Of a DNA stretch of 64,000 nt, positions 38,902 through 51,290 are shown in pieces. Origin of the DNA: Tanytarsus gracilentus (taxonomy: Eukaryota; Arthropoda; Insecta; Diptera; Chironomidae); contig JAXRKN010000029.1 in the NCBI GenBank assembly GCA_038502055.1, positions 82,001 through 146,000 on the forward strand, written 5' to 3'. Position 1 is the first letter of the stretch, and every line of letters begins with the position of its first letter. The notes beneath the pieces were generated by a model. It searched no databases. It was not told where the DNA came from and saw nothing but the letters and a program-made list of their open reading frames with translations. The position numbers and the translations under genes are program-made.

Positions 38902-41110
38902 TAATAATAATAATACAATAATATAATAATAAAGTTAAAATTAAAAAAATCTCCAAAAAAATTTGAAATAATTTTACTTACCAAAAACTTCCTGACAGGA
39001 AAATTTGAATCATTGACGACCCAATCGAAACGAAAACCGAAAGTGTATAACTTTCAAAAATGCATGAAAAAATCATTCCAAAGAAAGTTCCCGAAATATA
39101 AACCATGACAGTTAAAAGTAATTCCAGGGCAAAAAGTCCAGTATTTTTTAAGTCCATTGTGAGTGCGATGATAAAATAAAAACCACAAAGTTCAATGATC
39201 ATGATGATGAGTTGAACCACAAAATGTCCAGTAACAATTTCAAAGAGTGAAACACCTGACAGTACTTCACGATTCCAGGAACCATTTTTAAGGTCATGTA
39301 GAATGCTGAGACAGCAAAATGTGAACGAAAGCATAAAATTTACTCTAAAATTCAAAAATATTTAGACAAAAATTAATTTTTAAATTTATTAAACTCACCC
39401 AAGAAAATAAGCAGCAAAAATTTCATTTAAAAAATCAATTTCAGTTGAACCGAAAATTGGTTTTTCGAATTTAACGTCAGTAAGAACAGTTTCGATATAT
39501 TTCATAGAAATATTGCAAGACGAGCCGATTTCGAATGCGAAACTTTGAATTGACTTCCACAGTTCCAAAAGTATAAACTGGTCTAGGTGTAAGTTCGTCT
39601 TATCTGCATAAAAATCCACAATGTACAAATCTTCATTTGCGTTTACTTTATTTGCTCCTTTTGTTCGCAAATCAAGAGTTTTTGTAAAGTTTTTTCTAAA
39701 TCTAATAAAACCGTAAAGTTTTCCAGATTTTCCATCTTTAAAGGCTTCATCTGTTTAAAAAAATAATTTTAAAAATTTTAATTCAATTCTCAAAAGCTTT
39801 TTTTTACCAAAATTTTTGTAGAAAACAATTTTAAGATTTTTAATTTTTGCAATTTTTTTTTCACGTAGACAAGAAAAATTTTCTTTAATGCAATTGCTAG
39901 TGTAAAAATTTGAATTTACAGTTGAACAGTCCACTTCATTGTTTATGATTCCGAAAGGCATTCCGATTGGATAATCGAACATTTGCCCGACAATTATTAA
40001 TGCGAGTATGGGAAGAACGAGAATTAAACCGAATAAACTGAAAAATAAATTTTAGTATTAAAATTTCAGACCAAAAATATATTTATGATTCATTGGAAGT
40101 TAATTATAAATTTTCCTACCTTGGTTGTCGTTTTAAAACCAATAACTCTTTCATAACCAAAGCTTTCACTATTTGAGTACTCAAAGTCTTTGGACTTTTT
40201 TCAAAATTCACTGCAGGTTTATAATTTTTATCAATAATTTCTTCTTCATTTTTTTCAATTCCTGAATTCACTTTTTCCTTGCATAAAATTGCAAAAACTT
40301 CATCAATTCTTTCTGTCTCAAACTTTGCTAAAATATTTTTCGGAGAATCTTCAATAAGAAGCCGACCATTCCTCAACATTCCGACTCGATCACTTTGCTC
40401 TGCTTCGTTGATGTAGTGCGTTGTGAGAATGACTGTCATGTTTGTGCTTTTAACGGCATGATGGAGGAATGTCCAAATTTTCTCGCGAAGTATTGGATCA
40501 ACACCAACTGTTGGCCTAACAAATATATTTAATTAATTATGTTTATTAAGAAATTAAACTCACTCGTCCAAAAGAAGCAAGGCTGGCTCGCATAAAATTG
40601 CAATCGCAAGTGAAATTCTTCTTTTTTCACCGCCCGAACAATTTTCTACTCTTATATTATCTTCTGGTAATTCCAAGGCCATTTTCAGTAACTCAAAACG
40701 ACTTTTAAAATATTTTTCATCCATCTCGTAAAGATTTGAGAAAAATTTCAAGTTTTCCTTCACAGTCAACTCTTCAACTAAACTCGCATCCTGTGGCATG
40801 TATCCGAGAGCTTTTGGATTCTTAGCGAGTGCTAGAGACTTTTGAGTGTCATGACCGAAAATAGAAATTTCACCGGAGTCGAGTGATGTGATACCAAGAA
40901 TGCAGTTGAATAAAGTCGTCTTTCCTGCACCCGAAGGTCCGATCAGGCAAAATCTTGAAATTTACATTAAAAATATGATAAAGTTTTGAATTGTTTTCCT
41001 CACATCGATCCTTGACTTGTAGTTAGATTTAAATTACTCAAAATTTTTACATTTTCAAAATTACTCGAATAAATTTTAGAAGCCGCTCGAATTTTTAATG
41101 CAGTAGTCAT
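38643..41110 (-). CDS. ABCH-type ABC half-transporter, copy A
   Basis: Seven exons with GT-AG introns: 41110-41004, 40953-40564, 40515-40120, 40037-39808, 39750-39399, 39344-38982, 38850-38643 (681 residues). The nucleotide-binding domain comes first (residues about 1-300): Walker A GPSGAGKT, signature CSGGEKRR, Walker B ALLLLDE, then PTVGVDP and the H-loop in TTHY. The membrane domain follows, with a hydrophobic helix near 310, a large extracellular loop with cysteines, and about five further helices after residue 490. Order and motifs such as GSWNREVLSGVSLFEI and PFEGMHW fit the arthropod ABCH subfamily (ABCG-like half-transporters of the plasma membrane, some linked to cuticular lipid barrier). 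It likely works as a dimer; the substrate is unknown. It is head-to-head with copy B. No stop or frameshift was seen. Confidence 0.9.
38862..38932. repeat. (AAT)n microsatellite in ABCH intron 6
   Basis: An almost pure AAT trinucleotide tract inside the last intron of ABCH copy A. Copy B lacks it at the equivalent intron, so it arose after the duplication or after the last sequence exchange. Confidence 0.9.
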
Positions 41111-41414
41111 TTTATGATTTTTAAATTTGATATTTCTTCTTCAAATAATTTTTACACACTAAATGATACAGAAGATGCTCAATAGAAAATCATAATAACA
41201 AAAAACGTGTTGATTCAAATAAAAATTCGACCTTCAATATTTTTACGTCGTTTATTTTTAAGTCACATACTGGTTTCAAAGTGATTCTAAAGAACCAGTT
41301 AGAATATTATAAAATCACTATTTTAGTCTGCGATGAGTTTCAACTTGATCCACACAGAAAATTAATTTTCTAAGCAAAAAAATCAAATTTAATTCATCAA
41401 AATCTATTTTAAAA
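41111..41414. promoter_or_regulatory. Bidirectional promoter interval of ABCH pair
   Basis: The 304 bp between the two start codons must contain the 5' UTRs and promoters of both divergent ABCH genes. No clear TATA box or Inr could be assigned. A small inverted repeat, ACTGGTT at 41269 and AACCAGT at 41293, lies near but not exactly at the symmetry axis of the duplication. Unlike the first three exons, this spacer is not visibly palindromic. Confidence 0.55.
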
Positions 41415-43775
41415 ATGACGTCTGCATTAAAAATTCGCGCGGCTTCTAAATTTTATTCAAGTAATTTTGAAAATGTAAAAATCTTGAGTAATTTCAATCT
41501 AACTGCAAGTCAAGGATCAATGTGAGGAAAATAATTCAAAATTTTATCCTTTTGTTTAATTTAAACTTTAAGATTTTGCCTGATCGGTCCTTCGGGTGCG
41601 GGAAAGACGACTTTATTCAACTGCATTCTCGGCATCACATCACTCGACTCCGGTGAAATTTCTATTTTCGGTCACGATACTCAAAAGTCTTTAGCACTTG
41701 CTAAGAATCCAAAAGCTCTCGGATACATGCCACAGGATGCGAGTTTAGTTGAAGAGTTGACAGTGAAAGAAAACTTGAAATTTTTCTCAAATCTTTACGA
41801 GATGGATGAAAAATATTTTAAAAGTCGTTTTGAGTTACTGAAAATGGCCTTGGAATTACCAGAAGATAATTTAAGAGTAGAAAATTGTTCGGGCGGTGAA
41901 AAAAGAAGAATTTCACTTGCGATTGCAATTTTATGCGAGCCAGCCTTGCTTCTTTTGGACGAGTGAGTTTAATTTCTTAATAAACATAGTTAATTAAATT
42001 TATTTTTCAAGACCAACAGTTGGTGTTGATCCAATACTTCGCGAGAAAATTTGGAAATTCCTTCATCATGCCGTTAAAAGCACAAACATGACAGTCATTC
42101 TCACAACGCACTACATCAACGAAGCAGAGCAAAGTGATCGAGTCGGAATGTTGAGGAATGGCCGGCTTCTTATTGAAGATTCTCCGAAAAATATTTTAGC
42201 AAAATTTGAGACAGAAAGAATTGATGAAGTTTTTGCAATTTTATGCAAGGAAAAATTTAATTCAGGAATTGAAAAAAATGAAGAAGAAATTGTTGATAAA
42301 AATTATAAACCGGCAGTGAATTTTGAAAAAAGTCCAAAGACTTTGAGTACTCAAAGAGTAAAAGCTTTGGTTATGAAAGAGTTATTGGTTTTAAAACGAG
42401 AACCAAGGTAATTTCCATAATTTTCTATTAATTTATAAATATTAAATTTTTTTTGCAGTCTCTTCATCTTAATTTTAAGCATTTCAATGTTTGCACTCTT
42501 AATTGTCGGTCAAATGTTTCATTATCCCGATGAAATGCCCCTTGGGATCATCAATAATGAAGTGAACTGCTCAACTGTGGATCCTTCAAGGTACACCGAC
42601 GTTTGCATTTGGGAAAATCTTTCATGCAGGCGTGAAAAGGAAATTAGAAAAGTTTCAAACTTTAAAATGATTTATTTCAACAATCTTGGTAAATTTTCTA
42701 TTTATTTTTAAAATTTCTATTTCATTTTTTTAATCTTTAAAGGCGACGCATACAAAGTTGCGAAAGAAGGAAAACTTTATGGAATTTTACAGTTTAGGAA
42801 GAATTTAACTTCAGTTGCGTTAGCTCGAACTCTTGGCGCTGACCAAGTTGATCGATTCGCTGACCTTTATGCAGTCGAATTTTATCCTGAAAAGACAAAT
42901 TTGCACATGTATCAGTTTGTCGCTCTCGAGATGACAAAATCGATTGAAAGATTTGCTCAAGAAATGTCGAATGACTGCAAAGAATTGTCGTTGAAATTTG
43001 TGGAACTTTTAATGAGTCAAGTGACGCAACAAAAGCCAATTTTCGGATTAAAATTTCCGACTTTTTTGGAGGAAATATTTGCATCTTACTTGCATGGGTA
43101 AAGTTTAATTTTTAATAATAATTTTAACTAATATTTTTAATTTCAGACAAATTTTTATCGTTGCTTTCACATTTTGCTGTCTCAACGTCCTTCATGACCT
43201 TAAAAATGGTTCCTGGAATCGGGAAGTTTTATCAGGTGTTTCACTTTTTGAAATTGTTACTGGACATTTTGTGGTTCAACTTATCATCATGGTCGTTGAA
43301 CTGTCTGGATATGTTGCAATCATTATATTTACGATGGAAATTGAAAACACTGGAAGTTTATTGCTGGAATCACTTTTAACACTGTTGGTTTACATTTCGG
43401 GAATATTTTTTGGAATTTTGTTTTCATGCTTAATCGAGAGTTATTTCTTGGCTGTTTACTTCTCAATTGGATTGTCTATAGCTCAAATTTTCATGTCGGG
43501 AAGCATTTGGTGTGAAAAAAATTAATTTTTTTTTCAATTATTTCATAATTTTTATTTTTAGGCCTTTCGAAGGTATGCATTGGATTGCAAAACCATTTGC
43601 TTGGACTTTACCAGCAGTTCTTCCAGGAAAAGCTTTAAAAAATATGATCATAAAAGATTACAGAAATCATTCAACGATTTTTATTGGATTTTTAGTTCCA
43701 ACTTTGTGGATTTTATTTTGCGCCATTTGCTTGATTTTTGTCTTTAAGCACAAAAAAGTTTTCAATCAGAAATAA
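41415..43775 (+). CDS. ABCH-type ABC half-transporter, copy B
   Basis: Seven exons: 41415-41521, 41573-41962, 42012-42407, 42459-42688, 42743-43097, 43147-43509, 43562-43775 (684 residues). Intron positions and phases match copy A. All ATP-binding motifs are intact (GPSGAGKT, CSGGEKRR, LLLLDEPTVGVDP, TTHY). The first 300 residues are nearly identical to copy A, whereas exons 4-5 (first helix and the extracellular loop) are only about half identical, and exon 7 is again nearly identical. This suggests one ATPase engine with diverged extracellular parts, and gene conversion at both ends. As for the ABCH family, it should act in the plasma membrane, possibly as a homo- or heterodimer with copy A. 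The shared promoter interval would allow co-expression. Substrate unknown. Confidence 0.9.
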
Positions 43776-44004
43776 AATAATTTTTGAGTTGTGTAAACAT
43801 CAAAATTCGAGTGAAATATAAATTCAAAAAATGTTTAATAATTTTTAGGAAATAAATCTTGATAAAATTTTAATACTGAAATTTAATAATTTTGTCATTA
43901 AAAAATTTAAATCTTGATAAAAATTTAATCCATTTTTATTGTTAGCTTTTTAGTTTAGTTTTATATTTTACACCGCACCGACAGAAGTTTGAGATTTAAA
44001 AATT

Positions 44005-44597
44005 ATGCATTCAAAAATATTTTTATTCATTTTTTTCCTATATAAATTTCATGAAATTTGCTCTTTGTCCATTAAATTTCTAGAAACTGAAAAATGTGAA
44101 TCACTTTCAGATAAAGAAATAGTCGAAAATTGTAATGCAAAGGGTTGTTGCTTCAATATGAGTCTAACCTTCATGAAGCCAATAGTTAAAATATATGTAA
44201 ATATATTAAAAAATTTAGAAAACAAAATCTAATTTTTGATCAATTAAAAATTTAAATAATTTTATATTTTCAGACCCAAATGAACCTCTACAAAATCGAA
44301 AACTCCCAAACACGTCAATTATTTAGAACCGCTGACATTGAGTGGTGTCAATACCTCAAAGGCCTCACAAAACCAAATCCAATCACTAAAATTTTCATTG
44401 ACCTTGTGAAATCAAAACTGCCAGATTTTTTTCTCGGTTGCCCCATGAAAGGTCGACTTGAAATTTATGATTTAGAGATTAAAGGTGCGGCACTGATGAT
44501 TCTTCCAAAAGGTGTTTATAGAATTGTAATCAAGTCATTTGAGGATGGTCGCAAGCCACTTTTGATCATTGCAGTGATTTTTCAAATTGAAGATTAG
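44005..44597 (+). CDS. Small secreted DUF1091-family protein
   Basis: Two exons, 44005-44196 and 44274-44597, join in phase 0 at a GT-AG intron and encode 171 residues. An N-terminal hydrophobic stretch (about residues 4-20) looks like a signal peptide. The second exon has the DUF1091 pattern: a WCQYL motif with a conserved Cys, then NPITKIFIDL, a GCPMKG motif, and a hydrophobic LPKGVYRI segment ending in beta-strand-like sequence. DUF1091 proteins form large insect-specific families of small secreted proteins; the related CheA/CheB proteins are linked to chemosensation, but this gene's role is unknown. The start at 44005 gives the signal peptide. It lies 230 bp downstream of ABCH copy B on the same strand, with no sign of co-transcription. 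Confidence 0.72.
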
Positions 44598-47500
44598 AAT
44601 TTTTAACAAAAACAGATTAATTGTGATCGTAAATAATTGAATATAAAATTATATTTTTTTAACTATGAAATTTTTATTAATTTTAATTAATTTTAAGCTT
44701 TAAAATACTTTAAAATATTTTTAAACCTATAAATTTTTTATTATATTATAAATTAAATAATTGTTCAAATTGATAAATTACATTCCAAAAATCAATTTTT
44801 AAATTCTATCAAAAAAAATTCTCTTACTAGGTTATCGATTTCAACTTAAAAACCATCCTGACATTATTTTCGCACAGGTTTCACGATGACAAATGAAATT
44901 GAAAAGCGGAGGGATTTGAAAATTTCACCGATAAAGCCAGAAAGTGCCATTAACGTCGAATTTATGTTGAAAGGAGAAATGGATTGATTGAAAGGGCAAA
45001 ATTGAGTGATGAATAATAAATCATTTTCTGTCTGAAAAGCGGTGCAAATTAAATTGAAAGAAATTCTCCTGAAAACATTTTTAAATTTTATTAAATTTTT
45101 TGTCATATTTTATTGAAGTAATTGAATTTTATCCTTCCATGTTTGTTTCTTATTTTCTCAATTTATTTCCGGAAATAAAGAACTCAACAACTTCCGCTCA
45201 TTTTCAAACCCTCGTGGCATCCAAATTTAAAACTTTACAGTGTCAAAAATTGAAAATTATTCTCGTAAAAGTGAAAAACTTTCTCTCCCTAAATTACTGC
45301 AACAACATTAGGTGTCAAGTGGATGATTGAACGGATCATTAAATGCTCATCAAGTGGCGGCCACTCGATTTAAGTGAGAAAACTTGAATAAAAGGAAATT
45401 GATGGCAAACTAGCAATTTTCAATACATTTTAGGTGTGGAAATAATTGAAAACGATCGATTACCGGTAATGAATAGGATGGCAATGGATAATGTTGGACT
45501 CGATGATAGTGATTATGATTGTCGAGGATGTGATTAAATATTGGAATTTATTGCGGAACTTTGTTGGAAAATTTAATGCTGAATTGAGAATTTTGATATT
45601 TTTCAGCTATTTCCTTGTTTTAATTCTTCAATCTTCAAAGATGTTTCAAAGACATTTCTACGTTGCTTGTTTGTTTTAGTGAAAGGTAAACTAAGGAAAT
45701 TCTTCCTCTCTCTGCTATGTGAAATTTGCAATAAATCATCTTCATCTTTCTAATTTACTTTCTCTCGTTTGTTTCAATTTGTTCTCAAACCCTAAAACTC
45801 TCGTCATCAACTAAACTTAATTTTCATCCTCTCTCGCTCCTTTTGACTCATTTTCCCTTTGATGAAATTTCGATTTTCCAATTTCATTTATTTACATTTT
45901 TATTTTACTTGCTGTGTTTTTTATATTTACGCTTTTCATCCGCATTAAAATGCTTTGATTGTTTTTCTGTGTTTGAAAGCGGATTTTTTGTTTGTCTTTC
46001 AATTGATTTTTGTGTAATTTTTAACGAAAAATTAAAGGTTTTCAGTTTAAAAGAAAATTCATGAATAAAAACCATTTTCAGAGAATGTAAATTTGTTGCA
46101 AGAAATAGCGAATAATAGATGCTAAAAAATGTATGAAGCATTCGTCATTTCATCATCTCGACATGTCATTGTGCATCACCTTGCTTGTCATTCATTCTTC
46201 ATGTACGTGAGCATAAAAGAAAAACATAAAAAGAAACTCGAAAGTTAACCGGAAAAAAAGGAATAATAAAACCACAAAAGAGGAAATTTTTTTTGTTATT
46301 TTCGTTGCATTAAAATTTTTTTACATCTTTGATGAAAAACTGGATATTTTCTAGAATTCCTCACATTTTGCAAGTGAGTGCATCTAAAACATGAAATTCT
46401 AAGCAAGATGAATAAATTATTCAAAAAGTGAGCAATTTGATATCTTTTCAAAGTCACGACAATAATTCTCTCTATTCATCGCACAATACCTCAAATTGCT
46501 TATTCATTTCATCTCATCTTACACACACAATTCTTTTATTGTCATCTCGTTGACCCTTAAAAATGAATTTCGAGACTCACTGATGTCATTTTTTACCCCT
46601 CAACTCGCTTGCTCGAGGAGTCTACAAGTGAAATTCCCATGGGTAATTTAAAAATTTATTTTTCTTCTTTTGAAGATTTTCCCTGTCGCTATTTTTGAGT
46701 TATTTGTTGATATGATATGAGTTTGGGATCAATTTAAATCGAATTTTTTAAATTTGAGAGATTTTTGTGAGTGCGAAAATTTTGTGGGATTTTTATGCAG
46801 AATTCTGTGGGAAAATATGAAAATTATTTTTCTGATAAAATTGAATTTTCCATTAATGTTATTAACTTTGTCCAGTTCTTTTCTCATGAGTGTAATAAAT
46901 TTTTATTTATCGCTTAAATGAGAAAAATCGTCTTGAAATTTAAAACCTTTCTAAATGAACCTCAATTTATGGGATATTGGAAAAGAAGAAAGTAAAAATC
47001 GCAACATAAAAAAATAACATTTTTAACCTCCTTTAATTACGCAATCCATCAACTAAAAATTCACCAAATATGTTTCAATCTCGAATTTAATTTATTATTC
47101 ACAAACAATCGCTTCATTGTGTCTTTCATCATTTGAATTTATTTTTGCTCTAATTATTTGAAATTTATCATGAAAGAAACATCATTTAACCCCTGAAACA
47201 TATTCAACCCCTTATGTGATGCATTAAAAGGGGTTGAAATTGCTTTCACAAATTCCCCATAGACAACCGCATAGAGTTGACAATAAAAACAAAAACAAAT
47301 GTGTTGAGCGGCACACGAACAAAAGCGAGAAGGCTTTTTGCGGATTTCATAAATAATTAATTTGTGTTTTATCGCAGTGTTTCTGTGGTCGTTATGAGTG
47401 ATGATATGAAGCGGATTTGGGTTTATTGTAAGATGGATTTAAATAAAAACATTTTAATTGAAATTTACTTATAAAAATTTGTTTAAAGTTTATTTTTATA

Positions 47501-48345
47501 CCATAAAATTTATTTTTTCTCCTCACTCTTTTTTTTTATATTATTCAATGAGACAAGATAAACATCAATTCAAACAGAAGCATATTACATGAAAAATAAT
47601 GCAAATAAATAGCATACAAATGAGATGTTTTGATAATGAAAAGGAAAAAAGATCAAAAAGTTCATTAGAAATTAGTGAAATATTGTTGTATGTTGAATTA
47701 AGAGAAGGGTTGTCTAGTCTATTTAGTTGTTTGGGTAATGAAGATGAAATAACTCAACCCTATGTTTATTTTGTCATCAAATCAGATTGAGAAAAGAAAA
47801 TTGTTATTGTTTTCTAATGAGCTGATTTTTTTTTTGAATGTTTATGATGCAATTTTTGTTACTAATCTTAATTTTTTTACGGAGATCTAATAAAAATTTC
47901 ATTTTAATTTTTTTATTTGAAATTTAAAAAAATTTTAAACTTTTATTAATTTTAGAATTAAATCCAATTTTTTTTATGCTAGTAAAATTTATTTTACAAA
48001 TTATGCTTTTATTCCCAGTTTTTAAAATTTTTAACCCTCAATTTATTTTTGCTCTTTTAAATCGCTTCCTTTCATATTCCATTAAACTCATCATCGTAGC
48101 TTGTTAATCCAAATTATCATTTACATAATTTTGAATTATCTTGTAAAAAGTTTTTTTATGTAGCGGAGGGAAAAATTTTTCACAGCCTGAACTTTTCAAA
48201 TTAAATTTTTTAAAATCATAAAAATGCTTTTCAAACTATTAAAAAATTAATATTTATTATGCTGATTTTTATCATAAATCAAGATTAGATTGTATAATGT
48301 TCATTAGCGTTTTAGAAAGTATTTCAGTGTGTCAGTCAAACCGCA
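44598..48345. other. Intergenic region
   Basis: No convincing gene between the DUF1091 gene and the channel gene. A minus-strand frame at 44864-45068 opens after a good acceptor and has a Cys-Pro motif faintly like the end of DUF1091 proteins, but no upstream exon could be joined. It might be a relic. The remainder is AT-rich sequence with short frames. Confidence 0.5.
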
Positions 48346-50354
48346 ATGAAAAAGGCAACTTTTGAAATTTACTCGAATGAAAGTTCAATTCATGGAATTC
48401 GCTACATTTTAGGCCAAAAGCTTCCCAAATCCGTTCGAATTTATTGGACAATATTTTTCATACTTTCTTTTGGTGGTTTAGTTTACTACACAAAAGGTCT
48501 CTATGTCAAGTGGAGCGAATATCCTGATTTCGGACTCAAAAATCAATGGCGACCAATTAAAGAAATTCCATTTCCTGCCGTTACCATTTGTACACCGCTT
48601 TTCGCTAAAAATAATTTTGCGAATTTAAATAAAGTTATGGAATGGGTGCAAGTTAAAGGTTTGTTTGTCTATCGATAAAATAAAATTACGATAGTCCTAC
48701 AGGTAGTTTATACGTAACTTTACACGTAATTTTACGTGTAAATTAATTCCTCTTAATTACATAAAAATTACGTACACGTGTAATTTTATTACGTGTAAAT
48801 TAAGTGTCCTTAACTACGTGTGATTACGCAAATTACGTAATATTACGTCAGATGGATGACAAACGCAAAAATTTACTTCTAAAATTATTTTAAATATTTT
48901 AGGCTCAAAATCATTTTTAAATTTGTCTCAAGAAGAACAAAATTTTCTCTCAGCTGGACTTAAAGCATGCAATAGTAATTTAGCACAAACAATTATTAAA
49001 ATAGTAAATGATTCAAATGCACCCAACACCGTAAAGATTTTAGACAAAATTTTTCCCACTACAGCTGAAGTTTTTACAATTTGTTGGTTCAAAAAGCGAT
49101 CGCTGCCTTGCAATAAAATTTTCAAACGAATCCTAACCGATTTTGGGTTTTGTTTTTCATTCAATCTTTTGAGTCACGATGAAATTTTCACTGAAAAAGT
49201 ATCGGAAGATTTTAATTACTTTGAAGGAAATAAAAGCAGTCAATGGAATTTACATGATGGATATGCGACAAACGAGCAAAAAGTTTTTCCTGTTAGAGCG
49301 TCAAAAAATTCACCATTATCGTTTGTTGTGAGTTTAATTTAAGCTCAACGAGAATATTTTTATTAAAAAAATCTTTAAAGCTTTCAATAAACAACTCGGA
49401 CTTGAACAATCTTTGTCTTCGCGCCGGCCGTGGCTTTAGACTATTTTTTCATCTTCCGAATGAAATTCCCACATTTTTTCACGATGAACATTTTGTGACT
49501 TTCGACACTGAACGAGTTATTACACTTTCAGCAAAATCTTTCTCAACCGATAGTTTATCTCTAAAATATTCACCGCTAAAACGACTTAGTTATACACAAA
49601 ACGAGAAAAAATTAAACTTTTTTAAAAGCTACTCGAAGACACATTGCGATTTAGAAAATTTGTCAAATTTCATACTTGCCGAATGCAACTGCGTTAAATT
49701 TTCAATGCCGAGGTTGAAAAACACAAAAGTTTGTAATTTATCGCAAGCTTTATGCTATTCAGAGGCGATAAGTCGTTGGCCATATGCTGATGAGAAATCT
49801 AAAGGAAAAACTGCGATGCCTTATGATTGCTTTAATCCATCTAACGACATCAAATATAGCGTAAAATTGGACAGAACATCCAAGTATGAAGCAAAACAGA
49901 GAAACATAACTAATGAGTAATAATTTTATGCTTTTTAAATGTTTTAATTATTTTAAAATTATTTTAGTGCAATTTACTCGGAAATTTCAATTCGCTTTAA
50001 TGATTTTGTCATTGAGGAACAAATTTTTTACGCCGGATATAAACTGGAAAATTTGTAAGTGCAAAATTTAAATTTAAAATTAATTTTGTTTTATTATTAA
50101 ATTTTATCTTTCACTAATTTAATTTATTTAAATTAATAAAAATTATTTTTTTGAAAATAGTTTTGCAGACACAGGTAATTTATGAAACTTAAAGTTGCTG
50201 TTTTTATTTACATAAAAAATTTCTAGGTGGAATTGTTGGATTATTTTTGGGTTGCTCGCTTTTATCGTTTGTGGAGATTTTGTACTTTTGCCTTGAAGGT
50301 GTCATAAGAAAATTCAGAAAAATAAATAAATTTGATTCACAACCAAAAAGGTAA
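48346..50354 (+). CDS. Pickpocket-type DEG/ENaC sodium channel subunit
   Basis: Six exons: 48346-48658, 48903-49327, 49381-49916, 49968-50054, 50161-50174, 50227-50354 (500 residues). DEG/ENaC subunits form trimeric amiloride-sensitive cation channels; insect pickpocket members serve mechanosensation, salt or pheromone detection and fluid balance. Seen here: a short cytosolic N-terminus with SSIHGIRYI, TM1 (about residues 32-50), the post-TM1 FPAVTIC motif, a large cysteine-containing extracellular domain with the AECNCVKFSMPR segment, then DTGGIVGLFLGCSLLSFVEI, the pore and TM2 with the G-x-S filter (GCS). The fifth exon is only 14 nt but is needed to keep frame and the ADTGG motif. The end is uncertain: the stop follows QPKR, but AAAAG/GTAATT there could be a splice donor to a further exon. 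Confidence 0.88.
48700..48850. repeat. TACGTAA-rich palindromic insert in channel intron 1
   Basis: Intron 1 contains many TTACGTAA, ACGTGTAAATTA and TTACGTGTAATT words in both orientations. The stretch can fold on itself and looks like a small MITE or its remains. No target duplication could be assigned. Confidence 0.5.
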
Positions 50355-51290
50355 TTTTGAGATTATCTTTATCAATAATTAATTTATTTATTTATTTTTT
50401 TTTTAAAAATTAAATTTTAATATTTTTAATATTGTAAAATAATACAAAATTTATTTAATTTAATTATTAATAAATATTTAAATTATTTAAATTAATTAAA
50501 ATTATTAAATTACTTAACTAAATAAATTAAATTAAATTACTTAACTAAATAAATTAAATTAAATTATTAATAATTTTTTAAATTAAATTATTAAATTATT
50601 AAACTAAGTAAATTAAATTAAATTAAATTATATTAAATTATTATGAAATTTTTAAAATAAATCCAAATAAATTAAATTATTATTAAATTCTTAAACTATT
50701 TAAATTAAATCATTTAAATTTAACTCTCAACATCAATCATTCGAGCAATTTGCAACAAAGTCGCACGTAGAAAATTTGATTGATTATCAAAATTGTTTCA
50801 TTCAATGACAAGAAAGAGAAAAATTAAATTTTCTCTCTAATTTCCTACAAATCTGCAAATTATTGTTTCGATTTCCTCTTAAAAGACCCTCGACACACAC
50901 AAAAATTCATCACCCTCGCACCTTTTCAATTCATTTTCATTTCCCGCCGTATTATTTTGGCAACTAACAAAAGAGAAAAAATCTCTCGATGCGTAATCGG
51001 ATTTTTGTCTCATTGATGAAAATTTTGGGAGCTGAAAACTGTCAACGACAACAAATGAAAATTTGCTCCTATCGATTTTAAGGGATTTAATTTTCGTTTT
51101 GTTGAATTACAAAAGAGAAAAAATTTAAATTGCTTTCTTTTGATGAATTTTAAAAGACGTTTTTTGAGGATTTGTTGAACGAAAAATTGATGACGTTTTT
51201 ATTGTTGAAATATTTGCATTTGATATTTTAATAAAAAAATATTTTATTTAAATCAATTTGCAGCATGACGAAAATTTATTTAATTTTTCT
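50355..51290. other. Intergenic AT-rich region
   Basis: Positions 50385-50720 are an array of AAATTAAATTATT-type words, almost free of G and C. The rest has no gene. The right edge should hold the 3' UTR of the minus-strand LRR gene. Confidence 0.6.

Noticed and set aside
45100..45330. Plus-strand open frame of 76 codons
   Set aside because: No domain, no signal peptide or membrane pattern, and no splice partner; likely chance.
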